64,000 bases of DNA from Rapana venosa. Its lineage: Eukaryota > Mollusca > Gastropoda > Neogastropoda > Muricidae. The DNA lies in the NCBI GenBank assembly GCA_028751875.1, contig CM054153.1:22287230-22351229 (forward strand), given 5' to 3'. Under the pieces are notes generated by a model. The model was given only the letters and a program-made list of their open reading frames with translations, did no database searches and had not been told where the DNA came from. Position numbers and translations under genes: made by a program. Position 1 is the stretch's first letter. Each line of letters starts with the position of its first letter. Positions 1 through 9,793 of this stretch are shown one piece after another.

Positions 1-1062
1 TCCTCAGTGTCCTCTAACACTGTAGCATCAAATTTACACCAGCCTAGTTCTCTGACATCAGAGGTTCACAAGTTTAGTGAGGGAGCACTGAACTGCCCCA
101 TCCTGGCACGAACCTGTCCTCTCCTTTACCACCTGTAATTAGGCATTAGTGAAGCTGGTTCTCAGAATGATATATCACAACATATGAAATGCATGCAAAG
201 TGATTAATCATTAAAATAGGGATTATTCATCTGATTAATCATTAAAATATGAATTAAAATGATTTTTGTTTCTTTTTTAAGCATGTTTTCACAAAAACTA
301 ATGTATCATAACATTTCACTTAAATGTTCACCACATATTTAGCCACTTGGCGGCCATTTTGAATCTGAAAACACATTATGTAATTGATGAAAAAAATCAA
401 TAAATGTATTTTTAAATAGCATATACAACCATATTTTACACCACCAAATTCCAAGTCAATATCTATACAGGTTCAAAGTTGTTTAAAGAAAATCTACCAT
501 GTACTGTCATTTTGGTCCGTCGCAGGGCATTTTAGGGTTTTCCGGCAAAATTAGAAACCCCAATATTTGAAACATTTGGTCTAGTATAGCCCTAGAAAAA
601 ATTGGACATAATCTATGTATGCATATCTTTTAAGCAATGTAAAAATGTAGCCATAAGATGCTATCTTATCCAACCTGTTGGACCTCAAACATGGCTTATC
701 GTGCAATTTGAGTGAACCGCCAATCACACGATGAGGCAATTTTAACAAAGTATATCATTTTTCCCCTTCAAGATAGAGAGCTGATTCTTTTTGTAGGTAT
801 TATTAGTATTGTAGACATTGTATGTGGAAATTTTTATGGGTGTGATTGTAGTGCTTTCCGCTACAGGTCCTTTCCAAATAAGGCTTTCATACTGTTAAAA
901 TGGCCGAAAAATGTACCGCCATCTTTAGACACCCATAACTTTTGAAAAAATAGAGATAGAGACATAATTCTTTTTTTGTTGTGTTTGTTTTAAAAAGTTA
1001 TTTTCAAAAATACCATTTTTATGTACACAAATGCTATATAAAATTTTGGCTGCCGCTACCTA
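1..1062 (-). mobile_element. Truncated copy of an unclassified TIR DNA transposon (inverted relative to 4961-8338)
   Basis: Read in reverse complement, this stretch matches 4961 to about 5990 along its whole length, with small indels. Shared landmarks are the end motif TAGGTAGCGGCAGCC (at 1062 here), a block near 960-1040, and the block at 1-70, which pairs with about 5905-5990. The element runs off the left edge, so only one terminus is present. Its terminus abuts CTTATGTG, which is internal to the adjacent SINE, so the element appears to have jumped into that SINE. No coding capacity was seen. The superfamily is unknown. Confidence 0.6.
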
Positions 1063-1066
1063 CTTA

Positions 1067-1363
1067 TGTGCTTTTTACATCCAGTCCCCGTGTGTATGCG
1101 GTTTTGTAAATTCTGTCATCTGTTCCCACCAGCACACAATGGCCTACTCTTATGAAAAGCGGAACAGGATTTAATGTGTGCGCAAGATGTTCTGCATGCA
1201 TTCACACACGGGGCCTCAGTTTATAGTCTCATCCGAAGGACTTTTGGGAGAGTGGAGTCGGCACTGATGTTAACTCCAGGGGAAAATATCCCCTTGTACG
1301 GGAATCGAACCCAGGTCGTCAGATTGCGAGCGCAATGTTCTGACCACTAGGCTATCCCGTCCC
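1067..1363 (-). mobile_element. tRNA-derived SINE, family A (tail interrupted by the transposon at 1-1062)
   Basis: On the reverse strand the head reads GGGATAGCCTAGTGGTCAG (A-box like) and then GGTTCGATTCC (B box), ending near 1363. The body includes the central motif seen in all copies (a TCCGAAGGACTTTTGG-type block). The 3' tail end, normally AATGGAATAAGCA, is missing because the neighbouring transposon interrupts it at CTTATGTG. This is one of the better preserved heads of this family in the window. Confidence 0.8.
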
Positions 1364-3720
1364 CCCCTGTTAATTAAAAAAATCCTATCAACTTTCATGG
1401 GAGAGGTTTCTTCATGTTCCACAGTTTATCTTAGTTTACTTACAAAAGTATGCCAGTGCCTTATTGTGATTTATTTCAGTTCCATAAATAAGATATGGGA
1501 TTTTCCCCCCTCTGGTGGAATTCTGCTGTCATTAGTTACATTTCTGCAGTTTTTAATTTTCCACTGTTCTGCCGCCAGAACTCAAATTCATACACGCAGC
1601 ATTTAAAACGATCAGAGAAATTGTATCGTCTTTGACAGTTGAGAACCTAAACTGATGTCTTTTTTTGGAACACACGTTTTTAGAATGCAAATATTGAGAA
1701 ATCGGTCGCCATATTACTACTATTAACCTTTTGCTGGGCACAACAAAATTTTGTTCACTTCCTGCTGGGCAAGGAAAATGGAGGTGGATGGCCTCTGAGT
1801 GGGGGTGTGTATTTAACATGTAATAACTCTACAAAGCTTTCATGGATTTTGATAAAAATAAAAGCAGGATGCAGAAATAAACTATATTCCATTTTGTAGT
1901 GATCTTTTAGTTTCCTTTAAAAATTATATGCATAAACACACAAGGTCATTGATCAGTTTGTGTGTGTCACAGTGTTGCAATAATTCTGAAATGCATGCAT
2001 GGCTTTTGATTAAATAAAACGTTCAGAAACAATTACAGGTTAACTATTTTCTATTTACTGTTGGTTTTCGTGGGTTTTTTTTAAATGAAAGATGCATGAA
2101 CACATGAAACATTCAGATGGTCCCCATTTTGCTTGCCAGTGATCACGTTCACAAAATATATGCAGTTGTGAACCATTGCCAAAATTGAATTCCGCGATAA
2201 TTTCCCAATTTCTGTGAGCAGAATTCAAAATTGCTGGAAATTTCCAATTTTCTGTCATTTTTCTTTCTCCTTACCTTTCTATCGTCTTGCTATTTTCTTC
2301 ATCCCAGTCCATTCTCCTCCCTTTCATTTATCTGTTTTTTTGTTTGCTTTTAAAGCGAATCTTTAAAAAATATTCTGTTTTCATTGTATGACATTTTGTC
2401 TGTTCTTTTGTTCTGGCAACCAGATAGTGATGGAACACTTGCCCTCTTATGTGATTGTAGAATACAACTGTACCCTTTAGTTTTGCATACATGTACCCTT
2501 TCACTGGTGAGTTACAAATTTTGAAAGTCGTGGAACACAATAGAATAGCTTGGTAACCAACAGAGAGAAGCATTAAGTACGCTTCAGTGTGTCATAGTTA
2601 AAAAGGAAAAAGTTCATCTGTTATATATGTTATGCCACATACTACAAAAAGAGCTTCATATGTAAAATTTTTGACCCTCTGAAAGTGGGTCATCATAAGA
2701 TATTTGTGTACAATTTGGGGCATGTTGAAATGTCATTTTCTTGAGAATTATTGGATATAGTGATATACTGTAACAAGATTTTGAATGTTGGTATCTTTTG
2801 TTTTTGTATTATTTTCTTATGGTATAATTAGTTTTTAGATGCAAACTAAGCTGTACATTAGAGGAACTGGAAAGGACATGCCATTATTTTTCCCATACAC
2901 ATCTGATGGCGTAAAGTGAATGAGAGAAGATAGTTTTTAGATATCTTGACTTGGAAAATTGTGATCCTTCCTGTCTAGATGCTTTATTTGTAGTTCTGTG
3001 ATTGTTATTTGTGATTCATCTCTTTATTTTAAAATCTAGTAGTAGTTAGCGCATGTATGTTCTTGATGGAACCTCGAAGTGTGTGAAGTTTCATGCTTAC
3101 GTCTTAACTAGTCTCAGTGAACTTGATAGTTTAGTGCACCATAGGATTTCATCGTTTTATTCACACAGAAAACAATGATGGGGAGGGGGCAATAAATTAC
3201 AGTTTAACTCTATTGTGACTGGAACTGTCACAGACAAATCAGTGTGCTTGGTTGAAACTGCAGTGTAGAAATTTTTTTTTTTTAAATGACTGCTTGTAAA
3301 GAAAACTATTCTGACAGGATGACTTGAAAGATGTCTTAATTAGTAATAGTGTGAAAACAGACATTGGAAATTTAATCATGAAAAATAGATGCATGCTCAA
3401 CTTGCCTCACTTATAACGGTGAGTCGTACGCATTTGAACCATGGTTGAAGGTCCCGTCATCACCGCGTCAGGGATGTTTTAAGACACAAGTTTTTTGTTT
3501 TGTTTATTTCAAAATGCCATTTATATTTGTTACACTGTCTCTAATCAAATAAAAATAATGGTTACTTAAATAGGTAGATTCAGACACAGTAGTACTTGTT
3601 ACAAAATAGCTTTTTTTGTTCGTTTTTTTGAAGTGTTAACAAATTGTCACTGTGCAGATGTGTAGATTTCTCTGTGTAAATTAATAGAACTTGCATTACA
3701 AATTGTGTCTGTGAAAAGAA
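1364..3720. other. SUB1 upstream intron, no gene recognised
   Basis: AT-rich intronic DNA between the SINE at 1067-1363 and the duplicated segment at 3721. The only open frames are short and resemble no known protein. One TTAACCTTTTGC motif near 1725 resembles a TTAA-type transposon end, but no partner end was found. No exon of SUB1 was recognised here. Confidence 0.5.
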
Positions 3721-4220
3721 TTCTTGTATCTGTTAATCATTTGATTTAGTAGATTGAAAGTCTTAGTCTAGGTGGCCATATTTTTTTTAATGTACTTAAA
3801 AAAAAAATTTTTTATCGAGGATAATGGAATAAGCACTTATGTGCTTTTTCCAGTCCCCATGTGTATGTGGTTTTGTGAATTCTGTCATCTGTTCCCACAG
3901 GCACACAATGGCCTACTCTTACGAAAAGCAAAACAGGATTTTAACATGTGCACAAGATGTTCTGTGTGCGTTCGCACACAGGGCCTCGGTTTATAGTCTC
4001 ATCAAAGGACTTTTGGGGAGAGTGGAGTCTGCACTGATGTTAACTCCAGGGGAAAATTGAACAGGATTCTAACCCGGGTTTTCAGATTGCGAGCGCAATG
4101 TTCTAACCACTAGGCTATCCCGTCCCGTATCAGTTTTCATGGCAACACGAGAATTCTTGTATCTTTTAGGAGTTAAAAGATTTAGTAGATTGAGAGTCTT
4201 GGTCTAGGCGGCCATATTAG
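3721..4220. repeat. Short tandem duplication flanking a SINE
   Basis: A segment of about 62 bp (TTCTTGTATCT ... GGCCATATT) occurs at 3721-3782 and again at 4151-4215. Each copy is followed by a TTTTCATGG block. In the first copy a SINE (about 3800-4125) sits between the two blocks. In the second copy they are contiguous, so the second copy acts as an empty-site reference for the SINE insertion. Confidence 0.65.
3800..4125 (-). mobile_element. tRNA-derived SINE, family A, near full length
   Basis: The tail end (TATCGAGGATAATGGAATAA) is at left. The tRNA-like head is at right: the reverse strand gives GGGATAGCCTAGTGGTTAG and a decayed B box. The body matches the copies at 1067-1363, 58575-58900 and others. 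Length is about 325 bp. Confidence 0.8.
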
Positions 4221-4371
4221 TTTGTTTTCATGGTAACTGTGCCTAAGATTTCAGAGCTTGTGGATTTTTAGGCTTTATTTATAAGTGATGCCCTTTGTTA
4301 ACTGGAAGCAATTTTGGTTCAGTTATGTTTTAATCGCAAGCCCCATGCCTGACCTTGTGCTTGTGTTTCAG

Positions 4372-4480
4372 TTGGCCCGTGGCATGAGGTACGCTACAGT
4401 CAGTGAGTTTCGTGGAAAGGTGCTGGTCAGCATTCGTGAATACTATGAGAAAGATGGAGATATGCGGCCTGGTAAAAAAG
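4372..4480 (+). CDS. SUB1: SUB1 (PC4/p15) penultimate coding exon, partial gene
   Basis: The exon is 36 codons plus 1 nt, bounded by TTTCAG| and |GTCAGT. It encodes [20 protein letters not shown] followed by [16 protein letters not shown]. This is the start of the C-terminal single-stranded-DNA-binding and dimerisation domain of the RNA polymerase II coactivator PC4 (yeast Sub1). The family hallmarks are MRYxxVxxFxGKVLxxIREY and a PGxKG turn. PC4 is a nuclear protein that bridges activators and the general transcription machinery and binds melted DNA. The donor phase (1) matches the acceptor at 13412, restoring the Gly of the KG motif. The Ser/Lys-rich N-terminal exons are not in the window. 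Confidence 0.93.
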
Positions 4481-4544
4481 GTCAGTGCATTCAAGTAATA
4501 GATTATGTGTTTGTGTCTCTTTCATGTTTTTATTCTCTTATTTT

Positions 4545-4745
4545 GAGGATAATGGAATAAGCACATGTGCGCTTTTTTTTACATCCAGTCCCATTGTGCA
4601 TGCAGTTTTGAAAATTTTTACATCCATTCCCAATAACACAATTGCCTGACTCTTCGAAAAGGGGGGGGGGGGGGGGGATTTTTATGTGTGCACAGGATAT
4701 TCTGTGAGCTTTCGCACGCAGCACTTTGGTTTATAGTCTCATAAA
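4545..4745 (-). mobile_element. Family A SINE fragment interrupted by poly-G runs
   Basis: Starts GAGGATAATGGAATAAGCAC and continues with the CATCCAGTCCC block, then decays. It is interrupted by long G homopolymers at about 4662-4678 and 4750-4765. The tRNA head is missing. Confidence 0.6.
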
Positions 4746-4960
4746 AGGTTGGGGGGGGGGGGGGGTGACATTCTATTATTTCCTGACATTATTTGCATCA
4801 AGTATTTTTGGAGACAAAATTTCACCCCACACTTGATCTAAAAAGGATGGAGTTTTTGGGTGTTTCGAAATCATCTCGAGATTTAGAAAAAAAACACCCA
4901 CCCTTTTTCTATTTTTTCTGAATTTTTTTTTTTTTTTTAGCTGATTTTTTTTTCTTTCTC

Positions 4961-6937
4961 TGGGTAGCGGCACCAAAAATTTTATATAGTATTTGTTACA
5001 AAAAATGGTATTTTTGAAAAAAAATTTTTTTAAAAAAAAACCCAAAACAAAAAAAGAATTATGTCTTATCTCTATTTTTCAAAGTTTGGGGTGTCTAAAG
5101 TGGCGGTAATTTTTGGGCCTTTTAACTGTATAAAACCCTTATTTGGAAAGGACCTTTAGGGAAAGCCTACAATCACCCCCAAAAAAATTTCCCACATAAA
5201 AATGTCTATAAACTAATAATACCTACAAAAAGAATAGCCTCTACTTGAAGGGAAAAAATGATATCTTTTTAAAAATTGCCTCATCAGTTTGGGGGTTTCA
5301 CTCAAAAGCACGATAACCCCTGTTTGAGGTAACAGGTTGGTTAAGATAGCATCTTAGGGCTACATTTTTACTTTGTTAAAAGATAGCTACATAGATTATG
5401 CCAAATTTTTTCTAGGGTATCTAGACCAAATGTTTTAAATTTTGGGGTCAAATTTTTTCCCAAAAACCCCTTTAAAATGCCCTGCGAGGACCAAAAAGAC
5501 AGTACGGGGTAGATTTTCATTAATAATTTTTTAACCTGTTAGATATTGACTTGGAATTTGGTGGGTAAATAGGGTTTTTTATGCTATTTAAAAAATACAT
5601 TTTTTGATTTTTTTCATCAATTACATAATGTGTTTTCAGTTTAAAAATGGCCGCCAAGGGCAAAATAGTGGTGAAATTTAAGTGAAAAGTTGTGAAACAC
5701 TAGTTTTTGTGAAAACTGCTTAGAAAAAAAAAAAAAATCTTTTTAACCATATTTTAATGATTAATCGATGAATAAACCCTTTTTTAAAATGATTAAATCA
5801 TTTTGCATGCATTTCATAGTTGTATATTCATTTAAACCCCAGCTTCATAATCCTAATTAAGGTGGTAAAGGGGGGACAGGTTCATGCCAGGAGGGGGCAG
5901 CCGTGCCCCCTACAAAACTTGTGAACCTTGAGTAGAGAACTAGGGGGTGTAAATTTTTGATGCTCATGTTAGAGGACACGAGGATGCAGAAGCACAAGAA
6001 GCCAAATCACTTAAATCACCAAAAGCCACTCAACCTCTAAGATAAACAAATTTGAAGGAGAAAACCACAAAAGCAAAAATTTATTCCGTTTTTTTAAAAT
6101 TTTTTTTGTAGGCTTTGAAGCCAGCTTTGATGTCTTATTTGTAATTTTTTCCCCGTTGTGTACAAGGGGCCTCTTCCACAAATTTCCTGTCAGTGCTCCC
6201 ACCATGGGGACATATAATATCATTAGTTTTTCCTATGCCTGTTTTCAAAAGCCATAAAAGTTTTTTAAAAATCCACATGAAGTGTGAAGGGGGGCTAAGT
6301 TTCCCGTATGTCCATGTTGGCTGGTTACAACATTTTCACTAATCCCTTAAAAGGACAAGCGCCTATATGAACTGGCTTTGGGCAAAAATGTTTTCTATTG
6401 GTGTATCCTTTATACATTTTTTTCAACTTAGTCAAAGACATGCAACCTGGGAAACTCATATAAAAATTGAGTGACAGAGAAGTGTGGCTTTTTTTCAAAT
6501 GTCTTCTCCCCTTTGCTTTAGTACCCAAAAACTGAATCAGCAGTGCTTTCAAAAACCTGCAAACCACCTTTTTGGGTTTTCAATGTTTAGAGTTGCCAGA
6601 AAATATACCCCAGCTTGTTAAGTTAATTTTTTCTATGTCGCATTTGAAATGAAAAACTAAAAAGGGTTTTAGAAACTGTTATGCATAGAAAAGAAAATAA
6701 TTGGGGGACCCCACTATGCACAATAAGAAATCCCAAAAAAGTTTTATTCCATTTGGGGTATAAGGTAAAGACTGCAGTACAAAAGTGCACAGGGTTTATA
6801 AAGGGTTTAAAAAGAATTATTTACCGAAGCACACTGTGAACATCTTTTATTGTAACATATGTGTGTTGTGTGTGTGTGTGTGTTTTATGCTACACTGGAA
6901 GCCAACAACCCCAAATAATGGGAAAAAGGGAAAAGAA

Positions 6938-6978
<41 letters not shown>

Positions 6979-8338
6979 GGGGTTTCAAAGGCCCATAGAC
7001 ACTGTAATAAACTATTGTGTATGGTAAAAAAAATACAAAAGATAATAATAAGCTTACTATTGAGTAATTTTCTGCACTAAATTAACTTACCTTATATGTT
7101 GCCCGGGAAAAAACTCATTGATTCACATTAATTTAGGAAAGTTTTCGTAAATCAAAAAACCCCCGGGACAACCCCAAACAAAGAAAATAAAAATAAACCC
7201 CCCTTTAATTCACCCAAAAAAGATACTAAAATGTGAATTTTGGGAAAACCCCAAAAAAAAAAAAACGGGGACGACGTTTGCTTCTTTAAATCACCCGGTC
7301 ACGACGTCTCAGATTATCTTTTTCCTTTTTAGGGTGGTCATTCGGGAAATCGTTAAATACGTCGCTATTTCACCATGTAACCCTTTCCAAAAAAAACATT
7401 GTTTGAGATTTCGTTCAAACTATTTTTTTGCAATCACGTAAATTTGTGAAATGATTTTTGTGGAAATATCTGACGAAAAACGGGCATGCTTTTTTCTTTC
7501 GGTTTTACATGTCCGAAGATCGAAACGTCAAAAAGTCCCCTTTTCTAAGTCTTTGTTTTTTAACGACGCAGAATTATTGCGCAAAAAACGCGATCTTTTT
7601 ATAAATAAACTGTTATATCGATATCTATATTGAAACTTTATGAAATTTACCCGTAAATCGAAAAATTGTCGATCCTTGACAAGATGGTTCAAGATCGGTT
7701 CGCGATGCCGTTCGTCCTTGCCCTTGCGTTTAAAGAACTTTTTACGTTTGAACATTTTCTTTTATTTGGGTTTTCGGTGGACGACGCCATGAATACATTT
7801 AACCCCTTCCCCAAAATTTGTACAAAAGGTCGTCTAGTTTATTTTCACCTTGGTTATTGGTATTTTAAGCTACGGTTCTTGGGTCGCCGTCGGAGATCGT
7901 TTTTTTTTCGCCAAAAATCCCGTTTTTTTTTGCGAAAATTGCCGTTATGAAAAAAATTTTTACCCCTCTTGGTATTCTACAATAAAATCTGAACACAATG
8001 ATACCAAATATAGTGACAATAGTTGTCTGTCGCGAATACGCATCGGATTCAAAGTGGTCATGTCTCTTTGAAGATTTGTACATGTGCGCAAAAATGGCGG
8101 CTCGCGCAGCGATTTTTAGCGGAATGCACACCTCATTCACACGCTTTGCGTATTGACGATACACAAGCCACAGAAATAAAAATGCACTCAATGAAAAGAA
8201 GAAAGATTGAACTTTTTTCGGATATACAGTGTTTTTTAATCAGTAAAACAGAAGCGGAGTAATAAGAAAGTGAAAAGACCGAAAATTTGCCACTTTTCAG
8301 CAGTGATGACAGTATTCCCCTGGGGCTGCCGCTACCTA
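4961..8338. mobile_element. Candidate full-length TIR DNA transposon, 3.38 kb, non-coding or decayed
   Basis: The left end is TGGGTAGCGGCACC at 4961 and the right end is GGCTGCCGCTACCTA ending at 8338. These are inverse complements over about 15 bases (TRGGTAGCGGCAGCC). The 7-mer CTTTCTC lies immediately outside both ends (4954-4960 and 8339-8345), as expected for a target-site duplication. The left 1.03 kb is repeated in inverted orientation at 1-1062, which supports mobility. No open frame resembles a transposase, so it is either non-autonomous or from a family I do not recognise. A 7-8 bp duplication would suit hAT- or P-like elements, but that is inference. Confidence 0.6.
6938..6976 (+). 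repeat. Uninterrupted poly-G run of 39
   Basis: Thirty-nine consecutive G residues inside the 4961-8338 element. Neighbouring homopolymers (4662-4678, 4750-4765) are also abnormally long. It could be real G-quadruplex-forming sequence or a sequencing artefact. Confidence 0.9.
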
Positions 8339-9084
8339 CTTTCTCCTCCCCATCACCCCGCATTCTGGTGGCAAAAATTAGAAAGATTAAAAAAAGTATC
8401 GAGCCCCTTGCCTCTTTTTCTCATTGGCCTGAAACATCCAGTGGAGGGTCGTGACAATGGGCTGAATGCAAAGAAAATCAGTGGCATGTCTTTCTTGGGT
8501 TGAGTTTTATCAGAGGTAGTAATATAAAGTAAAGGGAAGTTTCCTTGCTATATTTTATAGCACATGCAACTTGAACATTTGTTCAGATCTTCATGTGGTA
8601 GATATTTTTGGTTTTCCCCCGTTGTGTATGTGATTGTTTTCCCCCCTGTAAGGTAGTTGCATTCCGACGTGGGGGATATGTGGTAGATAAATCTGATTGA
8701 TTAAAGACATCTCAGTCCACATTAAGTGAAAAGTGATCAAGTTGAAAATAGCTTTTATTTTTCTTTGTAATGAGAATGAATAGCAGAAAATTTTAATGAG
8801 CAATGAAGCGAGAAGTTTGTTTAAATGCACCCAGTGAAATCAGGTGAAAAGGATGCTGCCTTATCATAAACTTGGTGATGTGGTTTTTAGGGTGTGTATT
8901 GTTGCTTCTGCAAAGTTCTTTTTCACTTTCAGTTTAGTACTTGGGGGGTGGGGGGGGGATGTTTACTTCAGTTCATCTTCATGTACTTTTAGAATGTTCT
9001 CTCTTCTTTCATTCTCTCCATTGTGTGCGTGCTACATGTATATATGTATGTGTTTTTATTTTATATTTAAATTCTTACTAGTTC

Positions 9085-9262
9085 GAGGATTATGAATAAG
9101 CACTCATGTGCTTTTTTTTTTACACCCTGTCCCCATGTGCATGTGATTTTGTAAATTAGTCATCTGTTCCCACCTGCACACAATGGCCTACTCTTCCAAA
9201 AGATGGAACATGTGTTAACATGTGCGCAAGATGTTTTGCATGTGTCACACATGGGACCTCAG
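9085..9262 (-). mobile_element. Family A SINE, tail half only
   Basis: GAGGATTATGAATAAGCACT followed by the CCCATGTGCATG and CACACAATGGCCTACTCTTC blocks of the SINE body. The head is absent. Confidence 0.7.
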
Positions 9263-9589
9263 TGTGTGTATGTGTGATGCAAGTACTTTCAGATGTGCAG
9301 TAATATCAATTTTCTGTTTTGTCCCATTCTACCACTTCTAACAGTTGGGAGTTCGGAGAAAGAAAGAAAAAACCCTGAAAAACAACACCCTTCATATTTG
9401 GCTAAAAAGGAATAATGATTGCCTTGGGTAAAGCAGCTGTTTTCAGATGTCTTGTATTATGAAAGTTAAAGCACTTTGGAAAACTGCTCCTTAATTCTTT
9501 CAACTCCCATAGCAAATTGATTTTTTTTGTTAAAAGCCTACAAAAACTTGTATTAGTGTGGAATGCACAAAATCAAAGGAATTTATTCA

Positions 9590-9793
9590 AGGGGGGGGGG
9601 GGGGGTAGCCTAGTGGTTAGCCCGTGATGTGATTGTGAGGGAGCGAGCCACCATGGAAGAGCCTGTTTTAGGGAATTTTACCCTGGAGTTAACATCAGTA
9701 CTGGCTCCACTCCCCCAAAAAGCCCTTCGGATGAGATACTAAACTGAGGCCCCGCGTGCAAATGCAGGCAGAACATTTTGTACATGAGCCTGT
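9590..9793 (+). mobile_element. Family A SINE, head half
   Basis: GGTAGCCTAGTGGTTAGCC (A box) follows a poly-G run. The B box is decayed. GGAGTTAACATCAGTACTGG and the CCCTTCGGATGAGA central block follow. The tail is truncated after the GCAGAACATTTTG block. Confidence 0.7.

Noticed and set aside
1280..1363. tRNA gene
   Set aside because: A and B boxes are present, but the sequence continues into a repeated SINE body and lacks a closed cloverleaf; the same holds for 33902-34209, 55495 and 61975.
1720..1760. Possible TTAA transposon end (TTAACCTTTTGCTGGGC)
   Set aside because: No inverse-complement partner with TTAA was found within several kb; the similar motif at 15316 also lacks a partner.
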